From: Acanthaster planci
Taxonomy: Eukaryota; Echinodermata; Asteroidea; Valvatida; Acanthasteridae
DNA length: 27,477 nucleotides
Direction of reading: 5' to 3'
NCBI RefSeq assembly: GCF_001949145.1
Contig: NW_019091473.1
Coordinates: 456,618 to 484,094, forward strand
The notes beneath the pieces were generated by a model, which was not told the DNA's origin, searched no databases, and saw only the letters and a program-made list of their open reading frames with translations. The translations under genes and the position numbers were made by a program. Positions 22,301 through 27,477 of this stretch are shown here, one piece after another (the stretch's first letter is position 1; every line of letters begins with the position of its first letter).

Positions 22301-22715
22301 TAATCTGATTAACATAAAATACCGATATGGCTTCTGTAATATAATTCTCTTCATTTGAGCTTAATTGTGCTTACTTAAGTCCACGTCAATTATTCAGTGA
22401 AGAGCATGTCCATGTTTATAATACATAACTTATACTTGCTTCGACTTACATGTAAATGAGGTATAAAATATGAAGAATCTTTCAAGTCTTTACCATGAAT
22501 GTGGTGATTGTGGCAAACACGGCATCGCTGAAGATGTTGAGCCGATCGATTGGCATGAATCGATGTTCCCTAACGCTTGTCTCTTTATCCAGCCCCTTCA
22601 CCTCGTTGTCCAGTTCCTCCCCTTCCCTTTCTGGCTCACCGCCTCTGTTCTCTGCATTCCTGTGGCTGTCATCATCTGCCGCTGTCTGCTGCGCGGGATC
22701 TCCATCACAAGCCAT
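1193..22715 (-). CDS. TMEM175: TMEM175-like lysosomal potassium channel, whole gene (21 coding exons, 512 aa)
   Basis: This is a two-repeat, twelve-helix cation channel of the TMEM175 (DUF1211) family, which in animals conducts K+ and H+ across endosomal and lysosomal membranes. The joined exons give: an acidic cytosolic N-terminus (1-53); repeat I with RLNIFSD (58-64), helix 2 ending W116..H119, and N137 and P148 in helix 3; a linker; repeat II with RTQTFTD (266-272), W328..N331, N349 and P360; helix 11 with YP; helix 12 (446-465); and a 47-residue cytosolic tail ending YEVL. Every intron is GT-AG and every phase fits. The start is chosen because the RxxxFSD helix follows in the same exon, the context is AAGATGG, and an in-frame TAG lies three codons upstream (22722-22724). 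Length is close to the human protein. Odd points are the many tiny exons, Thr at the first hydrophobic gate position, and Asn for His in the second W..H. The weakest joins are exons 16, 17 and 21. Human comparisons are from memory. Confidence 0.93.
1907..1966 (-). CDS. TMEM175: TMEM175 exon 20: helix 12
   Basis: A 60-nt, phase 0-0 exon coding residues 446-465, VELTIPIIFLLIK then LIIEVVL, the last membrane helix. The acceptor is gacttgctcag and the donor is CTT|gtaagt. The frame stays open past the donor for about 40 codons, so an intron-retained C-terminus is possible, but the donor is strong. Confidence 0.9.
2198..2258 (-). CDS. TMEM175: TMEM175 exon 19: end of helix 11
   Basis: A 61-nt exon that completes Ser425 and reads LVIFCSAFGSSPFKV then NIIHA (426-445). 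It matches the human segment between helices 11 and 12. The acceptor has a long pyrimidine tract ending cttttag, and the donor is GCG|gtaagt. Confidence 0.9.
2523..2603 (-). CDS. TMEM175: TMEM175 exon 18: loop and helix 11
   Basis: An 81-nt exon coding residues 399-424 with one base before and two after. It begins DKHLASRPDRLHIGRIM and ends LLLVYPIM; the YP matches the human LYP in helix 11. The acceptor is ggcgtggcag and the donor is AG|gtacga, a moderate site. A rival 32-nt candidate at 2473-2504 was rejected on phase. Confidence 0.87.
2835..2866 (-). CDS. TMEM175: TMEM175 exon 17: end of helix 10, 32 nt
   Basis: A 32-nt exon reading LLFWLAAHWK (388-397) plus two bases of codon 398. The Trp matches the human (A)MW at the end of helix 10. 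The acceptor is gtctgccag and the donor is ACG|gtaagc. Confidence 0.82.
3571..3615 (-). CDS. TMEM175: TMEM175 exon 16: start of helix 10
   Basis: A 45-nt, phase 0-0 exon reading FAAPTKFAAFIIQSM (373-387). It supplies the start of helix 10, and the spacing from the helix 9 Pro to the helix 10 core is close to that of repeat I. The acceptor is gtgtgccag and the donor is ATG|gtgaaa. Human TMEM175 has a longer loop here, so a further tiny exon between 3616 and 4334 cannot be excluded. Confidence 0.68.
4335..4397 (-). CDS. TMEM175: TMEM175 exon 15: helix 9
   Basis: A 63-nt, phase 0-0 exon coding residues 352-372. It begins TLLFISVVPVGFQLV; the Pro sits where human repeat II has GLPL. The acceptor is cctctttgtag and the donor is GAG|gtaaga. 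A better-looking open frame across the same bases is out of phase with the neighbouring exons. Confidence 0.86.
4613..4657 (-). CDS. TMEM175: TMEM175 exon 14: turn into helix 9
   Basis: A 45-nt, phase 0-0 exon reading YIQRLSRLLLLFNRL (337-351). The distance from W328 to N349 is 21 residues, the same as in human TMEM175 by memory. This chose the acceptor cccatgtag over a second AG nine bases downstream. The donor is TTG|gtaagt. Confidence 0.85.
5076..5110 (-). CDS. TMEM175: TMEM175 exon 13: helix 8 with W..N, 35 nt
   Basis: A 35-nt exon whose first two bases complete Gly325, then MIWYINYSMFY (326-336). W328 is conserved, but the residue three positions on is Asn331 where human TMEM175 has His. 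The acceptor is gtcttcatcag and the donor is TAC|gtaagt. The acceptor region is duplicated about 108 bp away in the upstream intron. Confidence 0.87.
5101..5285. repeat. Local direct duplication beside exon 13
   Basis: Two similar segments begin at about 5103 and 5211, a spacing of about 108 bp. Both open with gatcatgcctgatgaagaca and continue with recognisable but diverged similarity for about 70 bp. The first copy contains the exon 13 acceptor; the second copy, in intron 12, repeats the acceptor sequence. Confidence 0.75.
5313..5425 (-). CDS. TMEM175: TMEM175 exon 12: luminal loop and start of helix 8
   Basis: A 113-nt exon coding residues 288-324 with one extra base at each end. A polar loop (SDSLLPLDPN, then charged residues) leads to the helix start ALLAYVSTFLTI. 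This matches the repeat II loop and helix 8 start of TMEM175. The donor is ATCG|gtgaga and the acceptor is gtcgacag. Confidence 0.9.
5661..5850. repeat. Foldback (MITE-like) element in intron 11
   Basis: A 190-bp near-palindrome. The left arm (about 5661-5745) and right arm (about 5776-5850) are imperfect reverse complements; for example agatataggcttgcgggtat faces agatttaagcttgcgggtac read from the other end. A further matching pair is tagaagaaccggtga and tagaagaactggtga. The loop is about 30 bp. No target-site duplication is clear. It lies in intron 11 (5426-7053), so it would be transcribed as a long hairpin. Confidence 0.75.
7054..7108 (-). CDS. TMEM175: TMEM175 exon 11: repeat II pore helix
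   Basis: A 55-nt exon coding two bases of codon 269, residues 270-286 and two bases of codon 287. It reads FTDGVFIIVATLIILDI, the counterpart of the human FSDG pore helix. The gate Ile is kept here (I277). The acceptor is gtctacag and the donor is AC|gtaagt. Confidence 0.93.
7109..7556 (-). other. TMEM175: Intron 10 of TMEM175
   Basis: It separates the microexon from the repeat II pore-helix exon. Nothing else is recognised. The plus- and minus-strand frames that overlap the microexon near 7430-7725 are chance or shadow frames. Confidence 0.6.
7557..7583 (-). CDS. TMEM175: TMEM175 exon 10: 27-nt microexon with the repeat II arginine
   Basis: A 27-nt, phase 1-1 exon. Joined to its neighbours it reads E-DVDIDRTQ-T (260-269) and places R266 exactly four residues before F270, as RxxxFSD requires. 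The acceptor is cgttctag and the donor is CAAA|gtaagc. Because its length is a multiple of three and its phases match, skipping would keep the frame but lose this Arg. I found it by needing the Arg at that spacing, so it rests on family knowledge plus splice sites. Confidence 0.83.
8013..8091 (-). CDS. TMEM175: TMEM175 exon 9: helix 6
   Basis: A 79-nt exon coding residues 234-259 plus one base. It starts SFVFLGLIMFTDWV and ends AIYRSRK, so the last helix of repeat I is followed by a basic cytosolic end. The acceptor is cgtgtgcag and the donor is AAG|gtatac, leaving phase 1. Confidence 0.9.
8153..8213. repeat. CCA/TGG simple repeat with hairpin in intron 8
   Basis: A short (CCA)n tract with an inverted copy: GGTGGTGG at 8181-8188 faces CCACCACC at 8194-8201 around a 5-nt spacer. 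It lies in intron 8 (8092-9408), which otherwise shows nothing I recognise. Confidence 0.8.
9409..9501 (-). CDS. TMEM175: TMEM175 exon 8: helix 5
   Basis: A 93-nt, phase 0-0 exon coding residues 203-233. It begins KWLSVEFLLTAGLKI and continues as a helix to IAVANVPT. The intron before it is only 98 nt. The acceptor is gcatgaacag and the donor is ACG|gtaaaa. Confidence 0.9.
9600..9671 (-). CDS. TMEM175: TMEM175 exon 7: end of helix 4 and cytosolic loop
   Basis: A 72-nt, phase 0-0 exon coding residues 179-202. It begins GIMIALAFRRGKML and continues as a charged segment to SSK, matching the cytosolic loop between helices 4 and 5 of the family. The acceptor is tttttggcag and the donor is AAG|gtaaat. 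Confidence 0.9.
9827..9910 (-). CDS. TMEM175: TMEM175 exon 6: helix 4
   Basis: An 84-nt, phase 0-0 exon coding residues 151-178. It opens with VALVGDFYRFSL, a short luminal loop, and then a Gly-rich helix ending ALSVIQ. The acceptor is cttactacag and the donor is CAG|gtacag. Confidence 0.9.
10356..10391 (-). CDS. TMEM175: TMEM175 exon 5: helix 3, 36 nt
   Basis: A small phase 0-0 exon reading LLLLVASLIPFL (139-150), the second half of helix 3 with the conserved Pro. The acceptor is gtttacag and the donor is CTG|gtaagt. Confidence 0.88.
10392..12590 (-). other. TMEM175: Intron 4 of TMEM175 (2.2 kb)
   Basis: Contains TAGGCCTA words (for example near 10699, 11505 and 12419) but no gene or complete mobile element that I can recognise. 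The small plus-strand frame at 11819-12073 (84 codons) is Arg/Ser-rich and without a domain; I take it as chance. Confidence 0.5.
12591..12642 (-). CDS. TMEM175: TMEM175 exon 4: cytosolic turn into helix 3
   Basis: A 52-nt exon that starts with one base completing Trp121 and then reads ILQRVEYVGDIGLILNV (122-138). D131 and N137 fit the family's D....(l)LN pattern at the start of helix 3. The acceptor is gaattcacag and the donor is GTG|gtatgt. It ends in phase 0. Confidence 0.9.
14284..14385. mobile_element. Small MITE-like element with a central perfect palindrome
   Basis: About 102 bp. The ends are inverted repeats: tacggaagcgtattgc at the left faces tacggaagcgcattgc at the right. In the middle is an 18-bp perfect palindrome, ATCTCGTTTAAACGAGAT (14332-14349). 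Size and terminal repeats suggest a non-autonomous DNA transposon. No target-site duplication is obvious. Confidence 0.65.
15326..15386. repeat. G10/C10 hairpin
   Basis: A run of ten G (15326-15335) and a run of ten C (15377-15386) are inverted copies, with a nested exact pair GTGGGCT (15335-15341) and AGCCCAC (15364-15370). A second G-rich stretch (tggggggtgg) lies in the loop. The gagctacgcctgcc that follows resembles ends of dispersed repeats in animals, but the element is not identified. Confidence 0.7.
16096..17100. mobile_element. About 1-kb element with ~75-bp inverted terminal arms
   Basis: The left arm (about 16096-16170) and right arm (about 17027-17100) are diverged reverse complements: both contain gtaacaca, a (ac)cgataatg-like word and taaaaatcgacc in the same order. 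Inside is sequence without a recognisable transposase, so it may be a non-autonomous element. The arms repeat the word tccgataatgtaa. The boundaries are approximate. Confidence 0.55.
17779..18317. mobile_element. Inverted-repeat element (539 bp) carrying a minisatellite
   Basis: The ends tgttgagatcctgacat (left) and its reverse complement (right) open arms of about 95 bp, which share ttctcgggatga, a gatgt(t/c)gacatc palindrome and ggataatttatca-like words in matching order. Between them are the 22-bp tandem repeat and a short unique core. No transposase frame is present and no clear target-site duplication was found. Confidence 0.7.
17861..17992. repeat. 22-bp minisatellite, about six units
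   Basis: The unit is close to ggatgacgacatcgtgaaag plus tt. Five near-identical copies start at 17861, 17883, 17905, 17927 and 17949, and a sixth, diverged copy starts at 17971. The last copy forms one arm of a palindrome of two 23-nt arms (17971-17993 and 17995-18017) with a single mismatch. Confidence 0.92.
18861..19294. repeat. Cluster of degenerate ACTCGAGT words
   Basis: About a dozen copies of actcga or gactcgagt in both orientations are spread over some 430 bp, with a repeat-poor centre. The pattern looks like the decayed ends of a dispersed element, but I cannot name it. Confidence 0.55.
19731..19835. repeat. TACATGTA-rich low-complexity tract
   Basis: Interrupted gtacatgtac, acgtacac and tacatgtacatg words. 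It is a common type of simple repeat in marine invertebrate DNA; no function is implied. Confidence 0.75.
19857..20142. mobile_element. Candidate MITE with GGCGTATC ends
   Basis: Left end agtggcgtatccagcggggg and right end, read in reverse, agcggcgtatcaagc are inverted copies, each followed inward by a G-rich stretch. About 286 bp with no coding content. TGTAT occurs near both ends and could be a target-site duplication if the true ends are slightly further out. Confidence 0.5.
20835..20929 (-). CDS. TMEM175: TMEM175 exon 3: helix 2 with W..H
   Basis: A 95-nt exon coding residues 90-120 plus two bases of codon 121. It reads DLWSSLGTDWYRF, then a hydrophobic helix ending STLWQDHV. W116 and H119 form the family's conserved W..H. 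The acceptor is a T-run followed by cctgcag and the donor is TG|gtaagtg. It is followed by an 8.2-kb intron, the largest in the gene. Confidence 0.92.
21359..21403 (-). CDS. TMEM175: TMEM175 exon 2: end of helix 1 and luminal loop
   Basis: A 45-nt, phase 0-0 exon reading VVPIKEEVQNYDVTK (75-89). It continues helix 1 and its Pro matches the family's LPV/VPI turn. The acceptor has a strong pyrimidine tract (ttttttttcag) and the donor is AAG|gtaaca. Without it the protein would lack the end of helix 1. Confidence 0.88.
21404..22493 (-). other. TMEM175: Intron 1 of TMEM175
   Basis: A 1.1-kb intron between the first helix exon and the 45-nt exon 2. Nothing else is recognised. The plus-strand frames at 21236-21568 (which runs over exon 2) and 22113-22358 lack any domain. 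Confidence 0.6.
22494..22715 (-). CDS. TMEM175: TMEM175 exon 1: N-terminus and first helix
   Basis: Codes residues 1-74. The first ~53 residues are polar and acidic (DDD, EPEREGEE), typical of a cytosolic tail. Then come MPIDRLNIFSDAVF and the helix to M74. RLNIFSD is the family's signature RxxxFSD motif. The exon ends in phase 0 at ATG|gtaaag. The start has a good context (AAGATGG) with an in-frame TAG three codons before it. The residue at the human Ile46 gate position reads Thr69 (codon ACA). Open frames on the opposite strand here are shadows of this exon. Confidence 0.93.
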
Positions 22716-25700
22716 CTTGATCTATACGTGCAAAAATGGGAGATCTGCATGCGATTACTCGAAGTTGGCGAAGCGGCAACAATTTAAGCTCATCACGTTC
22801 GTTTTAACTTAAAGCAGAATATGTCTAAAATCACACCAAAGTACAGCTGATGCCTGGCGCAATCACACAATGCCTTGGCAATAATAAAATGAATTTCTAC
22901 TCGAATAGTACTTGTATGCAAGTAGTATTACGCTCAGGAATTCTCTTCAATTGCTCAGGAAAAACCCTTGGCTCTGACGGTACGCTTAGTCTAAATCTTC
23001 AACTTTGCAACCATGTCGAGTAGGGCCCATAGTACATGTAGATACATGTATACAGTTTACCACGCACAGTGGAGTTGTGGTCTTTCTCAGTAATGTGCTC
23101 GGCTCGCTGTTGATGGCGTAACTGTTGCACGTAATAGGATTATGTTGTGACCGAGTTGCACCACTCTACAGTAATTAGGACAGCTCGTGTATTTTCTCTC
23201 CGCCGAAAACGGAGAGCTGCGAACCCGATTGGACTTCGTCCTCTCTGGGATATCGCTAGCGTAGAGACAATAAAGTGGCTGCCTCCTCATTAATTGACAA
23301 ATGCCTCGATCGGACCCGATATTCTAATAGAAATGCAATACATGTATCACGGTTAACCATGGAACTATAAAAAAAAGGTTAACTTATAAAACCACCGGTC
23401 CATGGACGTTACCTTTTCCTGGGCCTCTGTTTCTACGGAAAGCCTTGGTTCGACCGTCTGCAGTCCGCCTATTTTCCCACTGCATGTGCTCACAGCAAAT
23501 TAAATACGTGTACGTTTACTCATCTGGTTCATTATTATGGCCAATGTGGTATCGCAATGGGGGCCCTGTGTGGCCGTTTAGTAGCTATGATCCTGCTCGG
23601 ACTAGCTAGCCTACTTCGGCAATCCATTGACAAGATGGGCATACCCCCTATTGCTCCTATGGGCATACCAGTCAGCGCAACCGGCTGTCCAAGCTGTTCA
23701 GTGTTGACAAGAAGCAGGATGTTAACGTACATCCACGCACAACTTCATTAATATTTCGTAAACTACGGCTGGCAGTCGGTAGCAATGATAGCAAAATAAT
23801 TCACTACATGTGAAAGAATAATTCTGTACGTGCCAACATCTCCTGCAGCTATCAAAACACCCAAACATTCGACACTATTTCTAAATACTGAATGAAAACA
23901 CAACCCTTTTTGGAAGTAATTGGATAAATCATGCACACTCTGATATTAAATCTGACACAAACTATTTTCTGCGAACACTGGCTGCCCATAAAAATAGCTG
24001 GGGCAGTTTGGGATTTCCATTGTTAAAACTTCCGTTGAAGGTCAGACATGCGGACTCCGTGGGGGAACAGCCTTTGTATTCTCGTATAGTGTATATTGAT
24101 TTTTGTGGCACAGTTCACACTGCCAAAAACCTGTTATTTGATGGATCCTCCATGGATGGATCCCTGCAGGCCTTTTGCTTGTTCAATATAATATATATGT
24201 ATCCTGATATCAGAGGCCACGATAGAATGGACCTTATTCCTGAGGAAGCCATTTTGATCTTGTCATCTAATCTGTTTTCCTAAATTAACTGTTGAATGAG
24301 ATTGTGTCAGATGATGCAGTTCTCCGTAGGAAACTTTAAAGGAAGCAAGCTAATCAACAACAGGATGTCCTTTAGTTCAGCGTTGGCTTCAGATTTATGT
24401 ATTTCAAAATCTTGGGAAAACTCCGGATGCATGATTATCGTGATTGTTTTTACAGTATCACTGGAAATCAACGAATTTCACCTCTAGAAAAAGGCCACTG
24501 CTTCATTAGACGACTAAAACAACACAAGAATTACACTAGACATCGCGTCTCCATCACAAAGCCGCAGTGGCGCGCGTTTGACCCTGAATACAATAAGCAA
24601 ATCGGAGTGGAAGGAGGGAACATACGTCAGCCATATCAAATACGCGAAAAAACGAAAATACCTATCCTTGCTAAGCCTCTGTTAATCACAGTTTGCTAAT
24701 TTATTTTTCAATGATTATCATCAATCAATAATTTATGGTGAATTTATTTCAAATCAGTGGTTATTGTGTTAAATTCTAGAAGACTGAACAATTCATGGTG
24801 AAATTATTTAAGGCAACGAAGAAGAAAAAGCAAAATGTGCCATTAGCTCCTGCTGGATTTATGCATTGACCGGGCAACGTTTCCTAATTTACATACACCC
24901 GGCAGGACTCTGCCGGATTCATTACCCTGCTATCGGTTCCTACGTTCGGAGGACCTCTGTAAGACGTCTGCTGTCTAGACAATACTTACGGGACGAAAAC
25001 CGGTCTATTGCCCACCGAGAATGGTACCCCAAACTTATCGTACAATTTGTGTTATAGCTCACAAAGAACGGAACCCTTCTGATTTCTTTCGCCCTCGTGC
25101 GCTTCAAACGAACGAAAGTTTTCATTTCTATTTTGCTCGATCTCCAAACATTCCCCTTACACCAAAAATTAATAGCTATAATGATATTACAGGGTTGTAA
25201 AGACGAAAGTGAAAAAAAGATGCAGAAGCTGAAAGAAAATATTGAAATTTGTGCCCCTGTACATTTTCAATGGGCCGCTCAAGCTTTTTGCCTGAACATG
25301 CCATTTATGCGCATGTGCACATAAATTAGCCGCCTCCCAACAAACTAGGAACACTTTCCATCACTGAATAATATATCGAACACAAACTGTATATAATTAC
25401 ACGTACATGAACAGGAACGGCGCTATAATGCAAACCGATACATTGTTCTCCGCTATAAATTATCACAGTTATGTGTCTGGGTCCATCGACAGTTCTTGTC
25501 ACAACTGTTGAGTGACTTGATGTTTGAATAGCGGTTGTTTACTTACCCATAGTGCGTATGTTTGTATAACGTCAGCAGGCCTTCAGCAAATATTAAACAC
25601 CGCCGATCATTCCGAGCAAGGGTTCACGCTGAACGCGACTCTTCGGTGCTGTCAATCTAGACTAAAGACCGACTCTCCGAGTAAACAACCAGGATCACAA

Positions 25701-25917
25701 AATCGATACCAGGACCGGGACCTATTGCATGGGCCCCCGACAGCCCAAGACCGAAAAATAAGTGTAGTATACAAAATGCATGCCAGAATCCCATGTTAAA
25801 TGATGCCAAATTAGCTTTTCCCCTACACTAATCAGAAAACGACCGGAAAAAGTTTGTTGTTAAAGTTACATGTATTTCTCGTTGTTTTCATTACTTCAAA
25901 TGTTTTCCATGTTGTGG
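22716..25917. other. 5' flank of TMEM175, no gene recognised
   Basis: The bases next to the start codon are probably 5' UTR (in-frame TAG at 22722-22724). A CCAAT-type word on the minus strand (ATTGG at 23228-23232) lies about 510 bp upstream of the start; the promoter itself cannot be placed. Several 60-100-codon frames (23535-23751 on both strands, 24008-24283, 24397-24699, 25524-25799) have no domain, splice pairing or family likeness that I can see. Confidence 0.45.
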
Positions 25918-25918
25918 C

Positions 25919-26064
25919 CAGTGGCGCCAGACCTCGATGGCTGGTGGGTGCAAGTGTGGGGCAAGGCTTAATTTGCTATGTAACAAATTTTGGTGGGTGC
26001 AAACATGGGTGAAAGCGGCTGTTCAGTATTTGCGCTCACATGACACCACGTAGCGCCACCAGTG
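25919..26064. mobile_element. Possible short MITE with GTGGCGC ends
   Basis: cagtggcgccaga at the left and, in reverse, cactggtggcgcta at the right enclose about 146 bp with two copies of ggtgggtgcaa. The terminal match is short (core gtggcgc), so this is tentative. Confidence 0.35.
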
Positions 26065-26689
26065 TTGGTGGCACATCGCAACACAAGGTTTGTCACAACA
26101 ATGTGGACCCGTACACGCATGTTTCTAGCTACATGTCACGGAGACGCGCGACCAGAAGACTGTGAAAGTAGCGTGCGCTTTTCGCGGCAACAATAAAGGC
26201 GCACTTAATACAAGAACAGCCTGCAGGCTGCACGTTTGTAACAACTTACGACTCTACTTGTGTGACGTTATCGTTAAGTTAAATCACTTTTTAATGTGTA
26301 TGTTTTTTGAGTGAAATAGGACAAGGTTGACCCTCCCAAGACCAGTCTCGGTCTGCAGACCAGTTCATTGGCCCTTCGAAGTATGACGGACACAATAGGG
26401 GGGGGGGATTTCTGAAGTGGAACAATTTCACAGACATATGAACGCATGCACCTGCGGTCTTAAGCGTATGCCGGGATAAGTCTTATAGACTGAATCCAAA
26501 CGAATAAACTTTGGGTGCTTTTGAAAAAAAACAAAAAACACATGTTTATTCGTGGGTGTGTCACTGTGTGATTTATTTCTACGTTGAGACTAAAATGGAG
26601 CCTCGGGTGGGTAGAAATAATAAGAATTAAAACTTGTGTAAACCGCAACCATGTTTAGCCAAGCTGTGGGTTGGGTTGTACCTGAGAAA

Positions 26690-26760
26690 GTATCGGGAAT
26701 ACATTTTCATCCCTTCGGGGACTCATCAGCCGCCTGATTCAAATATGAATCGGGGTGTAA
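26690..26760 (-). ncRNA. Hammerhead-ribozyme-like motif
   Basis: On the minus strand, CTGATGA (26723-26729) is followed by a five-pair stem II, GTCCC/GGGAT with loop CGAA (26709-26722), then GAAA (26705-26708). This is the conserved hammerhead core in the right order. After it, a stem III can form (GTAT/ATAC plus two A-U pairs with one U-U mismatch), placing a possible cleavage site after TTTC. Stem I pairing is weak (only two pairs found), so this copy may be inactive or act only as a dimer. A 16-nt hairpin (26736-26751) lies just before the core. Confidence 0.55.
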
Positions 26761-26769
26761 AGGTATGGT

Positions 26770-26793
26770 TAGTGAGTGGCATGACACTCACTA
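26770..26793. repeat. Perfect 9-bp hairpin beside the ribozyme motif
   Basis: TAGTGAGTG (26770-26778) and CACTCACTA (26785-26793) are exact inverted copies around a 6-nt loop. It lies between the end of the reverse transcriptase remnant and the hammerhead-like core, so it is probably part of the element's untranslated end. Confidence 0.8.
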
Positions 26794-26841
26794 GACGGAA
26801 AAAGTGATTACCGTTCCTCTGATCATGATATTTGTGCGCAA

Positions 26842-27476
26842 TTAGTTTGAATGGGTTTGTTCATTCAAAAGTGAAATGAGAATATCTAGAGCGTAATCAG
26901 ATTCCTCAGGTGTGGCGGACTGATCGTCCTCCGGGTGGTTGAGTTTGACTCTGACAATGTTCTCCTTGATATTTTGGCTACCTTGTAGGCAACTAAAGGA
27001 GGTTTAGGGAAAACTTCCTTTAATATTGGGTTGCCAGAGATGAGGTGCCAGTGTTTAAGAAGAGCTCTTTTGATATCTTTGTGTTTCTCATGAGGATTGT
27101 GCATAGTGGTGAAAACGAGTTGAAGTTCTTTTTTGTTTTTCACATTTCGCTCCTTGTGAATCATAGATTCCCGTTGCCAGCAATCAATGGACTGCATTGA
27201 TCTTTGAATCTCGGCTTGATTACAGCCTCGTTTCAAAAGTTTTTCTGCGAATCTTTATGTTCTTTGTAGAAAATAATTCCCATTATTTGTATTTCTGGCA
27301 TATCTCAGTATTTCTCCTTTGATAAAGCCGTGGAATACGTGTTGTGGATGAGATGAAGTTCTTTTCAGGTATTGGAATGTTTCCGTTTGTTTCGTGAATA
27401 CTTTCGTATCCAGGGTACCGTTTGCGAGGAAACGCGGACCTTTGAAAATTGTAAGGTCCAGATAGGTAATGGAAGT
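26842..27476 (-). pseudogene. Penelope-type reverse transcriptase, C-terminal part, broken
   Basis: The frame opens at the window edge with ITYLDLTIFKGPRF, then FQYLKRTSSHP, FHGFIKGEILRYARN, LLKRGC and LLKHWHLISGNP, FPKPPLVAY. These are the landmarks of the polymerase thumb and connector in Penelope-like and related elements. Breaks: an in-frame TAA at 27255-27257 (or a pair of nearby frameshifts), and a one-base frameshift near 26966-26980, after which the family-like reading continues in another frame to a TAA at 26842-26844. The N-terminal and catalytic parts lie outside the window. It is an inactive copy. Family placement is from recalled motifs, not a search. Confidence 0.8.
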
Positions 27477-27477
27477 T

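Larger units (their letters stand above)
26680..27477 (-). mobile_element. Penelope-like retroelement remnant (3' end)
   Basis: It runs off the right edge of the window. On the minus strand it holds the C-terminal part of a reverse transcriptase, a hairpin, and then a hammerhead-ribozyme-like motif. Reverse transcriptase plus hammerhead is a known pairing in Penelope-like elements, where the ribozyme lies in the terminal repeats. No C-terminal GIY-YIG nuclease is found between the polymerase and the ribozyme motif. The downstream boundary is not defined. Confidence 0.7.

Noticed and set aside
22482-22812. Two 105-codon plus-strand frames and one 77-codon frame over exon 1.
   Set aside because: The 77-codon frame is exon 1 itself read past its donor; the plus-strand frames are antisense shadows.
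23535-23751. Overlapping frames on both strands with a GIPPIAPMGIP-like repeat.
   Set aside because: Both strands are open only because of a short internal repeat (atgggcatacc-type words). No support for a gene.
24008-24699. Three overlapping plus-strand frames of 63-100 codons.
   Set aside because: No recognised domain, no paired splice sites and no likeness to a family.
1-27477. Bacterial-style operons, CRISPR arrays, tRNA or rRNA genes.
   Set aside because: None seen. The intron-rich gene, base composition and repeats are those of animal nuclear DNA.

Overview
The window is eukaryotic nuclear DNA, probably from a marine invertebrate. It holds one gene cut into many small exons with GT-AG introns, much intronic and intergenic DNA with inverted-repeat elements, and a Penelope-type retroelement remnant. 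Frequent TAGGCCTA and TACATGTA words and CTCGAGT clusters suggest, from memory only, an echinoderm, hemichordate or similar deuterostome. The species cannot be fixed from this sequence.

The main content is a complete gene on the minus strand, from 22715 (start codon) down to 1193 (stop codon). I read it as the orthologue of TMEM175, the lysosomal/endosomal potassium (and proton) channel. I assembled 21 coding exons by splice sites, reading phase and the two-repeat, twelve-helix plan of the family. All phases join without a break and give 512 residues; human TMEM175 is about 504. Repeat I carries RLNIFSD and W..H; repeat II carries RTQTFTD and W..N. Many exons are very small: 27, 32, 35, 36 and 45 nt. 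The protein ends in YEVL, a tyrosine-type lysosomal sorting signal.

Layout from right to left, which is the direction of transcription: a Penelope-like reverse transcriptase pseudogene and a hammerhead-ribozyme-like motif (about 26680-27477, minus strand, running off the window); about 4 kb of flank with no recognisable gene (22716-26680); exon 1 (acidic N-terminus and first helix); exons 2-3; an 8.2-kb intron with several inverted-repeat or MITE-like elements and a 22-bp minisatellite; exon 4; exons 5-12 (end of repeat I, linker and start of repeat II); exons 13-20 packed into about 3.2 kb; exon 21 (cytosolic tail); and about 1.2 kb of 3' flank.

No tRNA, rRNA, CRISPR array or prokaryotic operon was seen. 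Comparisons with human TMEM175 and with retroelement families are from memory and were not computed.
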